This document shows positions 10,208-17,729 of a stretch of 64,000 bases of DNA, piece by piece. The notes under the pieces were generated by a model. That model had not been told where the DNA came from, did no database searches, and saw only the letters and a program-made list of their open reading frames with translations. Within the stretch, counting starts at the first letter, position 1; each line of letters starts with the position of its first letter. The DNA is taken from NCBI RefSeq assembly GCF_013778305.1, contig NZ_JACEIC010000001.1, positions 620,001 through 684,000 on the forward strand. Direction: 5' to 3'. This DNA is from Nocardioides agri (GTDB lineage Bacteria; Actinomycetota; Actinomycetes; Propionibacteriales; Nocardioidaceae). A program made the position numbers and the translations under genes.

Positions 10208-10618
10208 ATGGCGACTCCCGAGCGACGCACCGCAACCGGCACCCCCGCTGTCCCGGCCGCCGCGCAGGCCGCGGCCGGCCCGGTCCCCGTGATGGGGCCG
10301 TTCGGTTGGCTGCTGATCCTCAGCGCCGGCATCGGCCTGATCCTCGCGACCTGGCTGCTCTACGGCACCGGGTACGACGGCATGTGGGCCGGCTACCGCG
10401 ACGGCGTCATCGCGACGATCGTCGTGCTCGCCGCGATGGCCCTCAACACCACCCTCCCCAAGCAGCCGATCCTCGCGCTGCTCGGCGCGTGCGGCATCCT
10501 GCTGATCCTCTTCGCGGTGTTCCTCGACAACGAGACCGTGGTGTTCGTCAGCGAGATCGTCGCGGGCGTCGTCCTGCTGGCCGGCGTCGCGCTCTACAGC
10601 TCCGGCCGCAAGAGCTAG
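10208..10618 (+). CDS. Four-helix membrane protein of unknown function
   Basis: A 136-residue protein with an Ala/Pro-rich cytoplasmic lead of about 30 residues and four predicted membrane segments: about 32-52 (FGWLLILSAGIGLILATWLL), 65-82, 86-104 and 108-131. A W-x-G-Y-R-D-G-V segment between helices 1 and 2 recalls SPW-type membrane proteins but the similarity is weak. The stop TAG and the stop of the opposite-strand dehydrogenase interlock in a CTAG at 10615-10618. Confidence 0.75.
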   Translation: MATPERRTATGTPAVPAAAQAAAGPVPVMGPFGWLLILSAGIGLILATWLLYGTGYDGMWAGYRDGVIATIVVLAAMALNTTLPKQPILALLGACGILLILFAVFLDNETVVFVSEIVAGVVLLAGVALYSSGRKS

Positions 10619-11631
10619 GGCCGCACCAGCACCTTGATCGCGCGGCGCTCGTCCATCGCGCGGTAGCCCTCGGCCACGTCGTCGAGGGACACGGTCAGGT
10701 CGAAGACCCGGCCCGGGTCGATGCCGCCGGCCAGCACCCGCTCGAGCAGCTCGGGGATGTACTTGCGGGTCGGCGCCATGCCGCCGTGCAGGCCGATGTT
10801 CTGGGTGAACATCCGGCGCAGCGGCAGCTCGATGCCGTGGGGCGCGCCCACCATGCCGACCATCGACCCCGGCCGGGCGACGCGGAACGCGGTCTGCATC
10901 GACTGGTCGGTGCCGACGCACTCGAGCACCGCGTCGGCGCCGACGCCGTCGGTGATCTCCATGACCGCCTCGACCGCGGCCTTGTCACGCTCGGCCACGA
11001 TGTCGGTCGCGCCGAACGCGCGGGCGATCTCCTGGCGCGGCTCGTGGCGCGACATCGCGATGATCGTCTCGGCGCCGAGCAGCGACGCCGACAGCACGCC
11101 GAACAGGCCCACGGCGCCGTCGCCGACCACGACCGCCGTACCGCCCGGGCGCACCTGCGCCGACACCGCCGCGTGGTAGCCGGTCGGGAACACGTCGGCC
11201 AGGGTCAGCAGCGACGGGATCAGCGCCTCGTCGGGCATGCCGTCGGTCTTCACCAGGCTGCCCTCGGCCTGGGTGACGAGGGCGTACTCGGCCTGGCCGC
11301 TCTGCGTGAAGCCGAGGTTGACGCAGCCGGACTGCGCGCCCGCCTGGCAGTGGACGCACGTGTTGTCGCAGTGGTCGAACGGCACGATCACGAAGTCGCC
11401 CGGTCGGAAGGACGTCACCTCCGCGCCGACCTCCTCGACGACGCCGACGCACTCGTGGCCGATCGTGTCGCCGGGCGTGATGTCGTTCTCGCCGCGGTAG
11501 GGCCACAGGTCCGAGCCGCAGATGCACCCGGCCACGATCTTCACGATCGCGTCGGTCGGCGCGGAGATCGCCGGGTCGGCGACCTCGCTCACGCGGATGT
11601 CTCGGGTACCGTGGATCGTCGTTGCGCGCAT
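10615..11631 (-). CDS. Zinc-dependent medium-chain alcohol dehydrogenase
   Basis: A 338-residue MDR-superfamily enzyme. Catalytic zinc ligands lie in CICGSD (about residue 37) and GHE (about 59); the structural-zinc lobe has Cys in DHCDNTCVHCQAGAQSGC; the nucleotide-binding turn is VVGDGAVGLFG. The oxidised substrate is unknown; relatives include glutathione-independent and sorbitol-type dehydrogenases. The ATG at 11631 is chosen because a CAAGAT hexamer lies six bases upstream and the longer frame only adds a low-complexity lead. Its stop interlocks with that of the convergent membrane protein gene. Confidence 0.9.
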   Translation of the reverse strand: MRATTIHGTRDIRVSEVADPAISAPTDAIVKIVAGCICGSDLWPYRGENDITPGDTIGHECVGVVEEVGAEVTSFRPGDFVIVPFDHCDNTCVHCQAGAQSGCVNLGFTQSGQAEYALVTQAEGSLVKTDGMPDEALIPSLLTLADVFPTGYHAAVSAQVRPGGTAVVVGDGAVGLFGVLSASLLGAETIIAMSRHEPRQEIARAFGATDIVAERDKAAVEAVMEITDGVGADAVLECVGTDQSMQTAFRVARPGSMVGMVGAPHGIELPLRRMFTQNIGLHGGMAPTRKYIPELLERVLAGGIDPGRVFDLTVSLDDVAEGYRAMDERRAIKVLVRP

Positions 11632-11637
11632 GCCGCC

Positions 11638-11643
11638 ATCTTG
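11638..11643 (-). promoter_or_regulatory. -10-like element CAAGAT, N6 to ATG
   Basis: On the minus strand CAAGAT precedes the dehydrogenase ATG (11631) by six bases. It is a weaker match to TANNNT than the other examples, but has the same spacing. Confidence 0.35.
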
Positions 11644-11705
11644 GCAGGCCGGTCCTCGGCCCCGCTCCCCCGCGCCCGCCACGCCGCGACCCCGCGAGGT
11701 TGTGT

Positions 11706-11727
11706 TATCTCATATGTGAGTTACCGT
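11706..11727 (+). promoter_or_regulatory. Palindromic operator overlapping leaderless promoter of XRE-MurA gene
   Basis: TA-N-CTCA-N4-TGAG-N-TA at 11706-11723 is a dyad centred upstream of, and overlapping, the -10 hexamer TACCGT (11722-11727). The hexamer ends six bases before the ATG at 11734. The arrangement is typical of autorepression: a dimeric helix-turn-helix protein on the dyad would block the promoter. The downstream gene itself starts with an XRE domain. Confidence 0.55.
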
Positions 11728-11733
11728 GGTCGC

Positions 11734-13260
11734 ATGAGCGAGGGCTACAAGGACCGCATCGGCAACCTCATCCGCGACGCGCGCAAGCACCGTGGGCTGA
11801 CCCAGCACCAGCTCGCCGAGCGGCTCGGCACGAGCCAGAGCGCGGTGAACCGGATCGAGAAGGGCCACCAGAACCTCTCCCTGGAGATGCTGGCCCGCAT
11901 CGGCTCGGCCCTCGACTCCGAGATCGTGGCCGTCGGCGCCGGTCCCACGCACCTGCGGATCACCGGGCCCACCACCCTGTCGGGCGAGATCGACGTGAAG
12001 ACGTCGAAGAACGCCGGGGTCGCGCTGCTCTGCGCGACGCTGCTCAACCGGGGTCGCACCACGCTGCGCAAGGTGGCGCGCATCGAGGAGGTCAACCGGC
12101 TGATCGAGGTGCTCACGAGCCTCGGCGTGCAGTGCCGCTGGCTCAACGACGACAACGACCTCGAGATCGTGCCGCCGCGCGACCTCGACCTCGACCACGT
12201 CGACGCCGAGGCGGCCCGCCGTACCCGCTCGATCATCATGTTCCTCGGCCCGCTGCTGCACCGCGCCGACGTCTTCCAGCTCCCGTACGCCGGCGGCTGC
12301 GACCTCGGCACCCGCACCGTCGAGCCGCACATGGCGGCGCTGCGGCCGTTCGGCCTCGAGGTCAAGGCCACCGACGGGCTCTACCACGCGGCGGTCAACC
12401 GGGCGATCGAGCCCGGTCGTCCGATCGTGCTCACCGAGCGCGGCGACACCGTCACCGAGAACGCGCTGATGGCAGCGGCGCTGCACCCCGGCACCACCGT
12501 GATCCGCAACGCCTCGTCCAACTACATGGTCCAGGACCTGTGCTTCTACCTGCAGCGGCTCGGCGTCACCGTCGACGGCATCGGCACCACGACGCTGACC
12601 GTCACCGGGCTGGCGGAGATCGACGTCGACGTCGACTACGCGCCCAGCGAGGACCCGATCGAGGCGATGTCGCTGCTCGCGGCCGCCATCGTCACCCAGT
12701 CCCAGATCACGATCCGGCGGGTGCCGATCGAGTTCCTGGAGATCGAGCTCGCGCTGCTCGAGGAGATGGGGCTCGCCTACGAGCGCAGCGAGGAGTACGT
12801 CGCGCTCAACGGCCACACCCGGCTGATCGACATCACCACGCGACCGTCGGTGCTGCACGCGCCGCTCGACAAGATCCACCCGATGCCCTTCCCGGGCCTC
12901 AACATCGACAACCTGCCGTTCTTCGCGGTGATCGCCGCCGTCGCCGACGGTCAGACGCTCCTCCACGACTGGGTCTACGAGAACCGGGCGATCTACCTCA
13001 CCGACCTCAACAAGCTCGGCGCCCGGGTCAAGCTGCTCGACCCGCACCGGGTGATGATCGAGGGGCCGACCAGCTTCAGTGGCACCGAGCTCGTCTGCCC
13101 GCCGGCGCTGCGCCCGGCCGTGGTCATCCTGCTCGCGATGCTCGCCTCGAAGGGCACCAGCGTGCTGCGCTCGACGTACGTGATCCACCGCGGCTACGAG
13201 GACCTCGCCGAGCGCCTCAACCAGCTCGGCGCCAACATCGAGACGTTCCGGGACATCTAG
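11734..13260 (+). CDS. Fusion of XRE helix-turn-helix to MurA-like enolpyruvyl transferase
   Basis: A 508-residue protein. Residues about 7-65 form an XRE helix-turn-helix (RKHRGLTQHQLAERLGTSQS then VNRIEKGHQNLSLEMLARI). Residues 70-508 form a two-domain EPT fold as in UDP-N-acetylglucosamine 1-carboxyvinyltransferase. A KNA motif near residue 90 matches the MurA substrate-binding Lys-Asn, and GGCDLGTRTVEPH keeps a Cys (about residue 189) at the place of the E. coli MurA fosfomycin-target Cys115. Mycobacterial MurA has Asp there. Normal MurA is about 420 residues with no HTH. It may be a regulator that senses a peptidoglycan precursor, a catalytic paralogue, or both. A dyad overlapping its promoter supports DNA binding. 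Confidence 0.88.
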   Translation: MSEGYKDRIGNLIRDARKHRGLTQHQLAERLGTSQSAVNRIEKGHQNLSLEMLARIGSALDSEIVAVGAGPTHLRITGPTTLSGEIDVKTSKNAGVALLCATLLNRGRTTLRKVARIEEVNRLIEVLTSLGVQCRWLNDDNDLEIVPPRDLDLDHVDAEAARRTRSIIMFLGPLLHRADVFQLPYAGGCDLGTRTVEPHMAALRPFGLEVKATDGLYHAAVNRAIEPGRPIVLTERGDTVTENALMAAALHPGTTVIRNASSNYMVQDLCFYLQRLGVTVDGIGTTTLTVTGLAEIDVDVDYAPSEDPIEAMSLLAAAIVTQSQITIRRVPIEFLEIELALLEEMGLAYERSEEYVALNGHTRLIDITTRPSVLHAPLDKIHPMPFPGLNIDNLPFFAVIAAVADGQTLLHDWVYENRAIYLTDLNKLGARVKLLDPHRVMIEGPTSFSGTELVCPPALRPAVVILLAMLASKGTSVLRSTYVIHRGYEDLAERLNQLGANIETFRDI

Positions 13261-13306
13261 CGAGCGAAGCGGGGCGGGCAACTAGCGCCGACTCGGCGGC
13301 GAGCCC

Positions 13307-13576
13307 TCAGTCGAACAGCGTCTCGATGAACGCCCGGGCCGCGGGCTTGCCGGCCGGCGGCGCGGTCATGTCGGCGGTGATCCGGGGCATCGGCGCGGTG
13401 TGCTGGCCGGCATGGCGGTGCCAGTCGGTCTCGGCCTCCACCAGGGCGCCGAGGTCGGCGCGGGAGAGGAAGACCCCGTGACCCTCCGGACAGCTGTTGA
13501 TCTCCCCCTCGCCGGAGGAGCCGATCGCACGGGTCACGAGCTCCGCGCCGCACCGCGGGCAGGTCAAGGTCTCCAT
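13307..13576 (-). CDS. Zinc-ribbon protein (TFIIB-type zf)
   Basis: An 89-residue protein beginning METLTCPRCGAELV, with a second half-site SCPEGHG (one Cys and a His). This C-x2-C ... C-x3-H layout is the zf-TFIIB-type ribbon of small bacterial proteins. The rest is helical with a Trp/His-rich segment. A TACCGT hexamer six bases upstream supports the ATG at 13576. Function unknown. Confidence 0.75.
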   Translation of the reverse strand: METLTCPRCGAELVTRAIGSSGEGEINSCPEGHGVFLSRADLGALVEAETDWHRHAGQHTAPMPRITADMTAPPAGKPAARAFIETLFD

Positions 13577-13582
13577 GCTTCG

Positions 13583-13588
13583 ACGGTA
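13583..13588 (-). promoter_or_regulatory. -10 element TACCGT, N6 to ATG
   Basis: On the minus strand TACCGT lies six bases before the zinc-ribbon gene's ATG at 13576, in the leaderless arrangement seen repeatedly in this window. Confidence 0.45.
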
Positions 13589-13629
13589 CCGCTCGCGTGG
13601 CGCACCGGCGCGGCCCCGCGCCGATCCGC

Positions 13630-13635
13630 GATACT
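13630..13635 (+). promoter_or_regulatory. -10-like element GATACT, N6 to GTG
   Basis: GATACT precedes the GTG at 13642 by six bases, arguing for that GTG rather than the upstream in-frame GTG at 13597 as the start of the phosphodiesterase gene. Confidence 0.4.
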
Positions 13636-13641
13636 CCCGGC

Positions 13642-14460
13642 GTGAGCAGCCCCGGCCCCGCCCCCCGCACCGGGTTCGCCTACCTGGACCGGCGGGTCGA
13701 GGACGGCGGGCCGGTCCTCGCGTTCGCGCACCGTGGCGGCGCCTACCACGCGGAGATCGAGGGCCTGGAGAACACCCTGGCCGCGTTCAGCCACGCGGTC
13801 GCGCTCGGCTACGAGTACCTCGAGACCGACGTCCACGTCACCAGCGACGGCGTCCTACTGGCCTTCCACGACGCGGTCCTGGACCGGGTCACCGACCGCG
13901 AGGGCGAGATCGGGCGGACGACGTACGCCGAGGTCCGCGAGGCCCTGGTGGGGGGCCGGGAGACGGTCCCGACCCTCGCCGAGCTCTTCGACGCCTTCCC
14001 CCACGCGCGCTTCAACATCGACCTGAAGTCAGACGGCGCGGTCGAGGCGCTCGCCGCGTTCGTCCGCGAGCGGGACGCGTGGGACCGCGTGCTGGTCGGG
14101 TCGTTCTCGCGGCGGCGTACGACGCGCTTCCGGGCACTGACCGGCGGCCGGGTCCCGACCAGCGCCACCCCGCTCGACATCGTCCTATTCCGGCTGCTGC
14201 CCAGCGGCCGGCTCGCGGGCCGCCTGACCCGGTGCGCCGCCCTCCAGGTGCCGCACCGGCGCGGTCGCCTCGTCATCGCGACCGCCGGCCTGGTCAGACG
14301 CGCCCACGCGGCCGGCCGGCACGTGCACGTCTGGACCATCGACGACGCCGACGAGATGGGCGTCCTGCTGGACCGTGGTGTCGACGGCATCTTCACCGAC
14401 CGCACCGACATACTCAGAGCGGTCCTCACCCGGCGAGGCCAGTGGAGGGAGTCGCCATGA
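13642..14460 (+). CDS. Glycerophosphodiester phosphodiesterase
   Basis: A 272-residue GDPD TIM-barrel enzyme that would hydrolyse glycerophosphodiesters to glycerol 3-phosphate and an alcohol. Motifs visible: FAHRGG (catalytic His), ENTLAAF, ETDVHVTSDGVLLAFHD (metal-binding Glu-Asp and second His), and C-terminal HVWTIDD and GVDGIFTDR. No signal peptide, so cytoplasmic. GTG 13642 is chosen from the upstream -10-like element. It overlaps the transporter gene by ATGA, and the pair is probably one transcription unit, which fits uptake or efflux linked to phospholipid turnover (inference). Confidence 0.9.
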   Translation: MSSPGPAPRTGFAYLDRRVEDGGPVLAFAHRGGAYHAEIEGLENTLAAFSHAVALGYEYLETDVHVTSDGVLLAFHDAVLDRVTDREGEIGRTTYAEVREALVGGRETVPTLAELFDAFPHARFNIDLKSDGAVEALAAFVRERDAWDRVLVGSFSRRRTTRFRALTGGRVPTSATPLDIVLFRLLPSGRLAGRLTRCAALQVPHRRGRLVIATAGLVRRAHAAGRHVHVWTIDDADEMGVLLDRGVDGIFTDRTDILRAVLTRRGQWRESP

Positions 14461-15821
14461 CCGCGCAGCTGGACCTGCAGGAGCGCCGGCGCGAGCAGAA
14501 GGCCTGGTACTGGTACGACTGGGCCAACAGCGCCTTCGTGACGACGACCGCGGCGGTGCTGTTCGCGCCGTACCTCACCTCGGTGGCCGAGAAGGCCGCC
14601 TGCGGCTTCGTCACCGACGAGGACAAGGGCCAGAAGTGCACCACCGACCTGCACGTGCTCGGCCTGGACGTCTCGGCGGGCTCGCTGGTCTTCTACATCG
14701 TCACGGTCAGCACGATCCTGTCCGCGGTGATCCTGCCGATCGTCGGCGCCATCGCCGACCGCAGCAGCAGCAAGCCCAAGCTGCTCGGGGGGTTCGCGTG
14801 GGCCGGCAGCCTCTTCGCCGGCCTGATGGTCTTCGTCGCCGGGGAGGACTGGCAGCTCGGCGCCGCCCTGCTGCTGCTCGCGACGCTGTGCCTGGGGGCC
14901 AGCCTGGTCGTCTACGACTCGATCCTCGTCGAGATCGCCGACCCCGACGAGCGCGACCGGGTGTCCTCGAAGGGCTGGGCGCTCGGCTACCTCGGCGGCG
15001 GCCTCCTGCTCGCGGCGAACTTCGTGCTGCTGACCGTGATGAGCGACAGCACCGAGCTCGCCGTCCGCATCAGCCTGCTCTCCGCCGGCATCTGGTGGGC
15101 GGTCTTCACGGTCATTCCGGTCCGCGGCGTCAGGTCGCGCCCGCCGGTCAACCCGGTCGCCGAGAGCGGCGGTCTGGTGCGGGCCAGCTTCGGCCAGCTG
15201 TGGCACACCCTCAAGGACCTGCGCGGCTACCCGGTCACGCTGACGTTCCTGCTCGCCTACCTCTTCTACAACGACGGCATCCAGACCGTCATCTACGCCG
15301 CCTCGGTGTACGGCGAGAAGCAGCTCGGCTTCGAGAAGAGCACCGTCCTGATGGCGTTCCTCGTCGTGCAGTTCGTCGGCATCGCCGGCGCCCTCGGCTT
15401 CGGCCGGGTCGCGGGCCGGATCGGCGCATACAAGGTGATCCTCAGTGGGCTGTTCATCTGGCTCGCCGTCGTGGTCGCCGGCTGGCTCACGCCGGCGGAC
15501 AGCCTCCCCCTCTTCCTGCTGCTCGCCGTGGCGATCGGCGTCGTGCTCGGCGGCACCCAGGCGCTGTCGCGGTCCTTCTACAGCCAGCTCATCCCCCGCG
15601 GCCGCGAGGCGGAGTACTTCTCGCTCTACCAGGCCTGCGAGCGCGGCACGAGCTGGATCGGCACCCTGATCTTCGGACTCGTCCACCAGTGGACCGACTC
15701 CTACCGCCCGGCCCTGCTCGCGCTCATGGTGCTGTTCGTGCTCGGCATCGCGCTCCTGGTCCGGGTCGACCCGGCGCGCGGGATCCGGGAGGCCGGCAAC
15801 CAGCTCCCCCAGGTCGTGTGA
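14457..15821 (+). CDS. UMF1-family (Atg22-like) MFS transporter
   Basis: A 454-residue membrane protein with about 12 predicted helices. It starts with EQKAWYWYDWANSAFVTTT, the signature of the UMF1/Atg22 branch of the major facilitator superfamily, and has ADRSSSKPK as the helix 2-3 loop. A cysteine pair in the first extracellular loop (ACGFVT...KC) could form a disulphide. The substrate is unknown for bacterial members. The start ATG overlaps the stop of the phosphodiesterase gene. Confidence 0.88.
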   Translation: MTAQLDLQERRREQKAWYWYDWANSAFVTTTAAVLFAPYLTSVAEKAACGFVTDEDKGQKCTTDLHVLGLDVSAGSLVFYIVTVSTILSAVILPIVGAIADRSSSKPKLLGGFAWAGSLFAGLMVFVAGEDWQLGAALLLLATLCLGASLVVYDSILVEIADPDERDRVSSKGWALGYLGGGLLLAANFVLLTVMSDSTELAVRISLLSAGIWWAVFTVIPVRGVRSRPPVNPVAESGGLVRASFGQLWHTLKDLRGYPVTLTFLLAYLFYNDGIQTVIYAASVYGEKQLGFEKSTVLMAFLVVQFVGIAGALGFGRVAGRIGAYKVILSGLFIWLAVVVAGWLTPADSLPLFLLLAVAIGVVLGGTQALSRSFYSQLIPRGREAEYFSLYQACERGTSWIGTLIFGLVHQWTDSYRPALLALMVLFVLGIALLVRVDPARGIREAGNQLPQVV

Positions 15822-15868
15822 GCGTTCCTGAGAAGTCGCTGTGACCGGTGCCACGAGCGCCGATTCCC

Positions 15869-15894
15869 GGAATCTTGTCCGTACCTCTACCGTT
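15869..15894 (+). promoter_or_regulatory. SigR-type ECF promoter GGAAT-N18-GTT upstream of rbpA
   Basis: GGAAT at 15869-15873 and GTT at 15892-15894 are separated by exactly 18 bases. This is the consensus for the thiol-stress sigma factor SigR (SigH in mycobacteria). It lies 115 bases upstream of the rbpA ATG. In Streptomyces coelicolor rbpA is an established SigR target, so regulation is probably conserved. Confidence 0.7.
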
Positions 15895-16009
15895 GAACGG
15901 GTTGAGACGTCGACGAGGTGGGTAACTCATCTTCGAGGTCCGGCGTCACAGACGCGGATCCCGTCCGTCTCGGTCAGGTAGTCGGGGGACAAGATTCGGG
16001 AGGTGGCTC

Positions 16010-16393
16010 ATGGCGGAGCGCACACTGCGTGGAGCACGTCTGGGGGGCCAGAGCTTCGAGGACGAGCGCGGCATCGAGTTCGCGGCTCGTCAGCAGGTCG
16101 GTTACGAGTGCCCCCAGGGGCACGGGTTCGAGATCACGATGTCCGTCGAGGCTGACGTCCCGGCCATCTGGGAGTGCCCGCGCTGCGGCGCCGAGGCGCT
16201 GAGCACCTCGGGCATCCAGCCCGAGGTCAAGGCGGAGAAGCCCGCTCGCACCCACTGGGACATGCTCCTCGAGCGCCGCTCGGAGAAGGAGCTCGAGGAC
16301 ATCCTCAAGGAGCGTCTCGAGTTGCTCCGCAACGGTGAGATCGGGCCGGCGCACCTGCACCGCGCCAACCAGAAGAAGCGCAAGGCTTCCTAG
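16010..16393 (+). CDS. rbpA: RNA polymerase-binding protein RbpA
   Basis: A 127-residue protein with the RbpA signature start MAERTLRGARLG, the central zinc-binding-type core (YECPQGHGFEITMS ... IWECPRCGAEA) and the C-terminal sigma-interaction region with THWDMLLERRSEKELEDIL. RbpA binds RNA polymerase beta and the principal sigma factors and stabilises the open complex; it is found only in actinobacteria. AGGAGGT-like GGGAGGTGG upstream gives a good ribosome binding site. It lies alone behind a SigR-type promoter, which fits induction by thiol-oxidative stress. Confidence 0.95.
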   Translation: MAERTLRGARLGGQSFEDERGIEFAARQQVGYECPQGHGFEITMSVEADVPAIWECPRCGAEALSTSGIQPEVKAEKPARTHWDMLLERRSEKELEDILKERLELLRNGEIGPAHLHRANQKKRKAS

Positions 16394-16419
16394 CGGCTAC
16401 GTCGCGTCGGCGGCGACCC

Positions 16420-16953
16420 TCACTGGTCGTCGTCGTCGTGGACGACCTCGCCCCGGACGACGGGCCCCTCAGCGGGCCCGGGTCCGGGGCCTCGTCGTTC
16501 CTGACCCGGTCGGTCAGCACCGGGTCGGCCCGGCCCGCGGACGTCGATCACGCCGGCCAGCATCCGCCGTGAGACCGCCGCTGCCAGCAGGCCACGGAAG
16601 ATCGGTCGCGTGAGCGGGAAGATCAGCAGGATGCCGAGGATGTCGGTGATGAACCCGGGGGCCACCATCAGCGTGCCGCCGACCAGGATGAGCGCGCCGT
16701 CGGCGATCTCGGTCGCCGGCATCCGGCCGCTGTCGAGCGCCTCGCGCAGCGCCCGCCAGGTGCGTGCCCCCTCGTGGCGGATGAGCCAGGTGCCGACGAC
16801 GCCCGAGAGCACCAGGAGGCCAACCGTCCACAGCACGCCGATCTGCTGGCCGACCTGGACGATGACGTAGATCTCGATCATCGGCATGAGGATGAAGACG
16901 ATGAACAGCACCGCCTGCGCCCAGCGCAGGCCCCGGCTCCGGGCGGGGCTCAT
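16420..16953 (-). CDS. FxsA-family membrane protein
   Basis: A 177-residue protein. After a short basic N terminus there are three to four predicted membrane segments (FIVFILMPMIEIYVIVQVG; GLLVLSGVVGTWLI; GGTLMVAPGFITDILGILL) typical of FxsA, which in E. coli relieves F-plasmid exclusion of T7. The C-terminal 45 residues are Pro/Gly/Arg-rich and acidic at the very end (VHDDDDQ), an actinobacterial extension. The ATG at 16953 overlaps the stop of the glycosyltransferase gene (ATGA), so it is coupled to the lnt-ppm genes. Confidence 0.88.
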   Translation of the reverse strand: MSPARSRGLRWAQAVLFIVFILMPMIEIYVIVQVGQQIGVLWTVGLLVLSGVVGTWLIRHEGARTWRALREALDSGRMPATEIADGALILVGGTLMVAPGFITDILGILLIFPLTRPIFRGLLAAAVSRRMLAGVIDVRGPGRPGADRPGQERRGPGPGPAEGPVVRGEVVHDDDDQ

Positions 16954-17729
16954 CGCTGCAGCGCCCGTCGTACCTGCCGGGCCCGCTCGCGCAGGCCCCA
17001 CGCCGTGATCCGGCGCAGCGACTCGGCGGCCACGGCGCCGCTCATCTTCGAGTCGCCCCGGACCCGCTCGACGAACTCGATCGGGACCTCGCGGACGACC
17101 ATGCCCGACCTGAGCACGCGCGCGACCAGGTCGGTCTGGAAGACGTAGCCGGTCGACTGGACCGACGCGAGGTCGATCTTCTCCAGCGCGGCGCGGCGGA
17201 ACAGCCGGAAGCCGGCGGTCGCGTCGTGCACGCGCACGCCGAGCAGCATCCGGACGTAGAGGTTGCCGCCGCGGGAGAGCAGCTCGCGGCGCAGCGGCCA
17301 GTTCACCACGGACCCGCCGGGCACCCAGCGCGAGCCGATCACGAGGTCGGCGTCGCCGAGCGCGGCGAGCAGCCGGTCGAGCTGCTCGGGCTGGTGCGAC
17401 CCGTCGGCGTCCATCTCGCCGATCACGTCGTAGCCGCCGGCGAGCGCGACCCGGAACCCGTGCAGGTACGCCGCGCCGAGCCCGGCCTTGGCCGGCCGGT
17501 GCACCACCGTGACCGCCCGGTCGGCGGCCGCCAGCCCGTCGGCGATCGCGCCGGTGCCGTCGGGCGAGCCGTCGTCGACCACGATGATGTCGACCTCCGG
17601 CTGGGCGGCACGCAGCCGGCCGACGATCCAGGCGATGTTCTCGGCCTCGTTGTAGGTCGGGATGACCACGACGACCCGTCCGATCGGGGTCACTGCGGGC
17701 GCCTCTTCACTCGCTCCTGCTCTCTGCAC
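16950..17729 (-). CDS. ppm1: Polyprenol-monophosphomannose synthase-like GT2 glycosyltransferase
   Basis: A GT2 glycosyltransferase of 259 residues if GTG 17729 is used, or about 247 residues from GTG 17693. Motifs: VVVIPTYNEAENI, VVDDGSPDGTG, EMDADGSHQPEQL (the DxD-type metal site) and a C-terminal EFVERVRGDSKM segment of dolichol-phosphate-mannose synthases. It should transfer mannose from GDP-mannose to polyprenyl phosphate, the donor for lipoglycans and protein O-mannosylation. In Mycobacterium tuberculosis this domain is fused to an Lnt domain in Ppm1; here it is a separate gene directly after lnt, overlapping by 23 bases or abutting depending on the start. It carries no membrane segment. 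Confidence 0.88.
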   Translation of the reverse strand: MQRAGASEEAPAVTPIGRVVVVIPTYNEAENIAWIVGRLRAAQPEVDIIVVDDGSPDGTGAIADGLAAADRAVTVVHRPAKAGLGAAYLHGFRVALAGGYDVIGEMDADGSHQPEQLDRLLAALGDADLVIGSRWVPGGSVVNWPLRRELLSRGGNLYVRMLLGVRVHDATAGFRLFRRAALEKIDLASVQSTGYVFQTDLVARVLRSGMVVREVPIEFVERVRGDSKMSGAVAAESLRRITAWGLRERARQVRRALQR

